This document shows, in pieces, positions 60,227 to 64,000 of a stretch of 64,000 nucleotides of DNA. Both the position numbers and the translations under genes were made by a program. How positions within the stretch are numbered: the stretch's first letter is position 1; each line of letters begins with the position of its first letter. The stretch comes from Bacteroidota bacterium (GTDB taxonomy: Bacteria; Bacteroidota; Bacteroidia; Flavobacteriales; Weeksellaceae). The notes below the pieces were generated by a model, which did not search any database, was not told where the DNA came from, and worked only from the letters and a program-made list of their open reading frames with translations. The stretch is from assembly GCA_023458415.1 (NCBI GenBank), contig JAEWZO010000026.1, positions 1 to 64,000 on the forward strand, in the 5' to 3' direction.

Positions 60227-62632
60227 TTATTTTTCAATTGCAAGATCCACTACTTCGCTCATGCGGTTTACGTAGGAAACTTTAAGATTTTTCAGATAAT
60301 CTTTTTTGATTTCTTCCACATCTTTGCGATTGGCTTCACACAGAATTACTTCCTTAATTCCGGCGCGGTTTGCGGCAAGAAGTTTTTCTTTAATTCCACC
60401 AACAGGAAGAACTTTTCCTCTTAAAGTAATTTCGCCCGTCATTGCGAGATGCGGTTTCACTTTTTTATTCTTGAAGCTCGATATCATCGACGTAAGCATT
60501 GCAATTCCGGCTGAAGGTCCGTCTTTCGGCGTTGCTCCTTCCGGAACGTGAACGTGAATGTTTTTCTTCTCAATGTCATCTTCGGAAATCCCCAGTTCTT
60601 TATGTTTTGCTTTGATGTATTCAAGCGCGATGGTTGCAGATTCTTTCATCACATTTCCGAGATTGCCGGTCATCGTGAGATTTCCTTTTCCATTGCTCAG
60701 AATACTTTCGATAAACAGAATATCGCCACCAACAGAAGTCCACGCTAAACCTGTGACAACACCAGGAACTCCGGTAATTTCCGACAAACTTTTGGGTCTT
60801 GGAACTCCCAGAATTTCATCAATTTTCTTTACTGAAATTTTTGGTTCGTACTCTTTTTCCATCGCGGTTTGCAACGCAACCCAGCGTGAAATTGCGGCAA
60901 TTCTTTTTTCAAGAGATCTTACGCCGCTTTCTGAAGTGTGTGCATCGATAATGTGCTTCAGTTCAGTATTTCCAAGTCTGAATGATTTTGAATTCAGACC
61001 GTTTTCTTCCTGCTGTTTTTTAATTAAATGTCTTTTGGCGATTTCAATTTTTTCTTCCAAAGTGTAACCTGCGATTTGGATGACTTCCATTCTGTCCAAA
61101 AGCGGACTTTGAATGGTTGAAAGCGTATTCGCGGTCGCAATGAACATTACTTTTGACAGATCGTAGCCATGTTCCAGATAGTTGTCGTAGAATGTTGAAT
61201 TCTGTTCAGGATCAAGAACTTCCAGCAATGCAGAACTTGGATCGCCATGCATTCCCTGACCGATTTTGTCAATTTCATCCAAAACCACGACAGGATTTGA
61301 CGTTCCAGATTTTTTTATCGACTGCAGTATTCTTCCCGCCATCGCACCAATGTACGTTTTGCGGTGACCACGGATTTCGGATTCGTCGTGAAGTCCGCCC
61401 AAAGAAACCCGTACATATTTTCTGCCCAAAGCGTCTGCAACTGATTTCCCGAGAGAAGTTTTTCCAACTCCGGGAGGGCCAACCAGACACAATATCGGTG
61501 ATTTCATGTTGTTTTTCAGTTTCAGAACTGCCATGTGTTCCAGAATCCTTTTCTTGATGTCTTCCAGACCGAAATGCGCTTTGTCCAAAACTTTTTCAGC
61601 TTTTACGATATCAAAAATATCTTTGGAATAATTTCCCCACGGTAAATCGGTGAAAAAATCCAGATAACTCCGCTGAACATTATAATCTGGAGAGTTGGGA
61701 TGCTGTCTCTGTAAACGCGCCAGTTCTTTTTCGAAATGTTCCTGAACTTCGTCGCTCCATTTCAGTTTTTTAGCTTTTTCACGTAGTTCGTCCGCATCGC
61801 TTTCGGCTCCGCCACCCAATTCTTCCTGAATGGTTTTCATTTGTTGATTGAGGAAATATTCGCGCTGCTGTTTATCAAGATCTTTGGATGTTTTCTGATG
61901 AATCTGGTTGCGAAGTTCAAGTTTACGGAAATCGTCGTGAAGAATTTCGTAGAGTTTTTCGGCTCGCTTCATCAGACTTTTTTCTTCCAGCAAAATCTGT
62001 TTTTTCTGTGGAGAGAATGTGGCGTTGGTACAAATGAAATTCAGTAAATCTTCTTCACCGGAGATGTTTTTTAGGGCAAAACTTGCCGCGTTCGGAATTC
62101 CCGGATCCAGATTGATGATTTTTTCAGCAAGCTCACGAATGTTTTCCATTAAAGCTTCATACTCTTCTTTGTTTCTTGGCGAAGAATCTTTAAGCCTCGA
62201 GATTTCGGCTGTGAAGTATGGTTGAACAGATTTGAAAGTTTTAATTTTAAACCTTCCAAATCCTTTGGTGATAGCGGTGATATTTCCTTCCGGAAGTTTG
62301 ATGATTTTTACAATTTTCGCAAGTGTACCGATATTATACAAATCGGCATCAACAGGATTTTCGATTTCGGGATTCTTTTGGCTTAGAATTCCTATAAAAT
62401 CTCCGTTTTTCTGAGCGTCTTCCAGTAGTTTAATCGACATTTCTCTTCCGGCGGTAATCGGAATTACCACTTTCGGGAACATTACCATATTTCTAACCGG
62501 CAGAATAGGGAAAATTTTCTGTTCGGAGTTTTTGCTGGTTTCAGCAAAATCATTCATGTTTATTTCTTCAGCTACAATACTGAAGTTATCGTCCATAATT
62601 TCATCAAAACTGATGTCATCAAAATCATTCAT
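60227..62632 (-). CDS. lon: ATP-dependent protease Lon
   Basis: A cytoplasmic AAA+ protease that degrades misfolded and regulatory proteins. The 801-residue protein has the N-terminal LON substrate domain (about 38-235), the AAA+ module with Walker A GPPGVGKTS and Walker B VVVLDEIDKIG, and the peptidase domain with catalytic dyad S707 (KDGPSAGIAM) and K750 (GGIKEKLLAA), 43 residues apart as in E. coli Lon. A perfect palindrome lies 14 bases upstream of the ATG. Confidence 0.97.
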   Translation of the reverse strand: MNDFDDISFDEIMDDNFSIVAEEINMNDFAETSKNSEQKIFPILPVRNMVMFPKVVIPITAGREMSIKLLEDAQKNGDFIGILSQKNPEIENPVDADLYNIGTLAKIVKIIKLPEGNITAITKGFGRFKIKTFKSVQPYFTAEISRLKDSSPRNKEEYEALMENIRELAEKIINLDPGIPNAASFALKNISGEEDLLNFICTNATFSPQKKQILLEEKSLMKRAEKLYEILHDDFRKLELRNQIHQKTSKDLDKQQREYFLNQQMKTIQEELGGGAESDADELREKAKKLKWSDEVQEHFEKELARLQRQHPNSPDYNVQRSYLDFFTDLPWGNYSKDIFDIVKAEKVLDKAHFGLEDIKKRILEHMAVLKLKNNMKSPILCLVGPPGVGKTSLGKSVADALGRKYVRVSLGGLHDESEIRGHRKTYIGAMAGRILQSIKKSGTSNPVVVLDEIDKIGQGMHGDPSSALLEVLDPEQNSTFYDNYLEHGYDLSKVMFIATANTLSTIQSPLLDRMEVIQIAGYTLEEKIEIAKRHLIKKQQEENGLNSKSFRLGNTELKHIIDAHTSESGVRSLEKRIAAISRWVALQTAMEKEYEPKISVKKIDEILGVPRPKSLSEITGVPGVVTGLAWTSVGGDILFIESILSNGKGNLTMTGNLGNVMKESATIALEYIKAKHKELGISEDDIEKKNIHVHVPEGATPKDGPSAGIAMLTSMISSFKNKKVKPHLAMTGEITLRGKVLPVGGIKEKLLAANRAGIKEVILCEANRKDVEEIKKDYLKNLKVSYVNRMSEVVDLAIEK

Positions 62633-62645
62633 AATATCAAGAGCA

Positions 62646-62660
62646 ATGACAATTTGTCAT
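62646..62660. promoter_or_regulatory. 15-bp palindrome ahead of lon
   Basis: ATGACAATTTGTCAT is a perfect dyad (7-bp arms around a central T) 14-28 bases upstream of the lon ATG. It could be an operator or the 5' leader hairpin. Not CIRCE- or LexA-like as far as I can tell. Confidence 0.45.
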
Positions 62661-62836
62661 TTATTTAATCGAAATAAAACTTTTATCCCGGAAATTTATT
62701 CCAGAAACAGTTGCCCGTAAAGGCGCGAATAATAACGACAAGCATTATGCCACCTAAAATTATTGACAAAATTTCCGCTACACTGCTGTTGCTATAAATA
62801 AAAGCTCAAAATTTTTCTTAATCTCTTAAAAATGTG

Positions 62837-62844
62837 TATTTTCG
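62837..62844 (+). promoter_or_regulatory. Probable -7 box of the ppiD gene
   Basis: TATTTTCG, one mismatch to TAnnTTTG, 27 bases before the ATG at 62872. Confidence 0.35.
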
Positions 62845-62871
62845 CAGACTGATAAAATTATACAACAAAAC

Positions 62872-64000
62872 ATGGCAATTTTAGGACAAATTAGAAGCAA
62901 ACCTTGGTTATTGATGGGTATTATTGCGTTGGCTTTATTGGCTTTTGTAGTGAATCCGGACAGTTTTGACCAGGTTTTTGGCAAAAACCCTAATGTTTTT
63001 GGAAAAGTAAATGGTGAGGATATTACCCGTGAAGAATTTAATGATCAGCTTTTTGTGATGCAGCAGCAGGCGGAGCAGCAAGGACAACCGGTTACCGGTT
63101 TGGAAGAGCAGGCTTGGCAAATGTTGGTTCAGTCCAAACTTATCAAGCAGGAATTTGAAAAAATGGGACTGGAACTTACAGAAGATATGTTCTGGAACCA
63201 ACTTCAGTTTGATCCTATGTTCGCACAAAATCCACAGAATTTTGATGAAAAAGGAAATTTCCGTTCTCTCGAAATCAGAAAGCAAGTGGAAGATCTTAAG
63301 AACAGCGGCAATATCGAAATGTACAACAACTGGTTGAGAACGAGAAAGAGCATTGAGTACAGAATGATGGCGAGACAGCTTTTTGCGAATGTTTCTACCG
63401 GAATTACGACAAGTAAAAAAGAAGCTGAGGTTTTGATGAACCAAAGAGATCAGCTTGCAGATATCGATTATGTGAAAGTAGATTACGCAGCATTCTCACA
63501 GAAAAACCCAGTGAAAGTTACCACTCAGGATATTGCTGATTACATTAAAAAACACCCTGCAACTTTCAAAAGAGATGCAAGCAGAAACCTTGGTTTGGTG
63601 TATTTCCCGGCGACTCCAAGTGCAGAAGATGATGCAGCTACGCTGAACGAAATCAACAAACTTTTCACTCAGGGAGCAGATGGTGGAACTGAAAGTTTTC
63701 AGAATACGCAGAACGATTCCATGTTTGTGACACTTAATTCGGATATGCCTTTCAATCCTGGTTATTTTTCTCAGGAGCAGCTTCCTTTAGCTATTAAAGA
63801 TAAAGTAGCTTCAGCAGCGGTTGGGACGCTTTTCGGTCCATACAAAGAACAGAATTTATATGTAGTTTCTAAATTGGTTGATAAAAAACCTTCGGATTCA
63901 ACATTGTCAAAACATATTTTGATTGGATATCAAGGTGCTGAAAGATCTACTGCAACCAGAACAAAAGATCAGGCTAAGAAAATTGCAGACAGTCTTTTAG
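62872..64000 (+). CDS. PpiD/SurA-type peptidylprolyl isomerase, N-terminal part (truncated by window edge)
   Basis: A membrane-anchored periplasmic folding factor. The open frame starts at ATG 62872 and runs through the window end (376 codons). The N-terminal transmembrane helix (about 13-28, LLMGIIALALLAFVV) is followed by a SurA_N-like domain: GKVNGEDITREEFNDQL, then WQMLVQSKLIKQEFEKMGLEL. A parvulin-type PPIC domain starts near 360 (LSKHILIGYQGAERS). Bacteroidetes PpiD-type proteins are about 700 residues, so roughly half is present. It is divergent from lon. Confidence 0.88.
   Translation, partial: MAILGQIRSKPWLLMGIIALALLAFVVNPDSFDQVFGKNPNVFGKVNGEDITREEFNDQLFVMQQQAEQQGQPVTGLEEQAWQMLVQSKLIKQEFEKMGLELTEDMFWNQLQFDPMFAQNPQNFDEKGNFRSLEIRKQVEDLKNSGNIEMYNNWLRTRKSIEYRMMARQLFANVSTGITTSKKEAEVLMNQRDQLADIDYVKVDYAAFSQKNPVKVTTQDIADYIKKHPATFKRDASRNLGLVYFPATPSAEDDAATLNEINKLFTQGADGGTESFQNTQNDSMFVTLNSDMPFNPGYFSQEQLPLAIKDKVASAAVGTLFGPYKEQNLYVVSKLVDKKPSDSTLSKHILIGYQGAERSTATRTKDQAKKIADSLL

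Noticed and set aside
61153..61557. 134-codon plus-strand frame inside lon
   Set aside because: Lies wholly within the lon AAA+ region; no start signal and cysteine/proline-rich nonsense composition.

Overview
The window is a chromosomal segment of a low-GC Bacteroidota, most likely a flavobacterium of the Chryseobacterium/Weeksellaceae type. This rests on: promoters of the Bacteroidetes form TAnnTTTG, several with a TTTG/TTG about 20 bp upstream; no strong Shine-Dalgarno sequences; family-restricted proteins (the Bacteroidetes form of RNA polymerase omega, DUF4835, DUF5687, DUF4251, DUF6150); and the order bamD-rpoZ-coaBC-DUF4835-recN. No rRNA, tRNA, insertion sequence, prophage or cas gene was seen. 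The species is inference.

Layout. 1-3.1 kb: end of pckA, then leftward aroQ, a DUF4126 membrane protein, rnpA, tcdA and a TatD-type hydrolase. 3.1-13.8 kb: rightward TetR regulator, outer-membrane assembly lipoprotein BamD, omega, CoaBC, DUF4835, RecN, MutL (lacking the usual endonuclease motifs), rhomboid protease, EEP-fold enzyme and two charged lipoproteins. 13.9-17.0 kb: leftward GH3-like protein and the p-aminobenzoate pair. 17.1-26.2 kb: membrane proteins, AI-2E exporter family, MenD, a 2OG-Fe(II) oxygenase, a PA0069-type radical SAM protein and a DUF5687/ATPase ABC exporter.

26.3-35.9 kb is the accessory stretch. It is visibly more AT-rich and holds a TraB/GumN protein, class II fumarase, a WYL regulator followed by a compact promoter-hairpin-T-run unit that looks like a small RNA, a stand-alone ScoMcrA-head-like protein, a run of secreted or lipid-anchored proteins of unknown role, a DUF2971 protein, a repeat-built DUF6150 protein, and an AAA/DUF4143 ATPase. 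Directly upstream of the ATPase lies a striking 22-bp-period array of a 14-bp AT-rich motif (35712-35886). This array plus the ATPase is the best candidate for an undescribed system.

36-50.6 kb returns to housekeeping genes: class I fumarase, PiT-PhoU phosphate transporter, PrfA, prolyl oligopeptidase, two thioredoxin-fold proteins, B12-dependent methylmalonyl-CoA mutase with its chaperone MeaB, DUF4251 and M48 lipoproteins. 50.6-62.6 kb is leftward: an outer-membrane barrel, MlaF/MlaE lipid-transport ABC subunits, an exopolysaccharide-initiating sugar transferase, QueE, FolD, two methyltransferases, Pgi, DUF4349 and Lon. A PpiD/SurA-type folding factor begins at 62872 and runs off the right edge.

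Starts were reassigned where the first in-frame codon lies in or upstream of a visible promoter. Four genes have exactly 15 nt between the -7 box and the ATG. No stretch above 300 bases lacks a gene; the largest gaps (26230-26433, 28817-29063, 30126-30312, 35677-35984, 40416-40650, 62633-62871) are described as features or findings.
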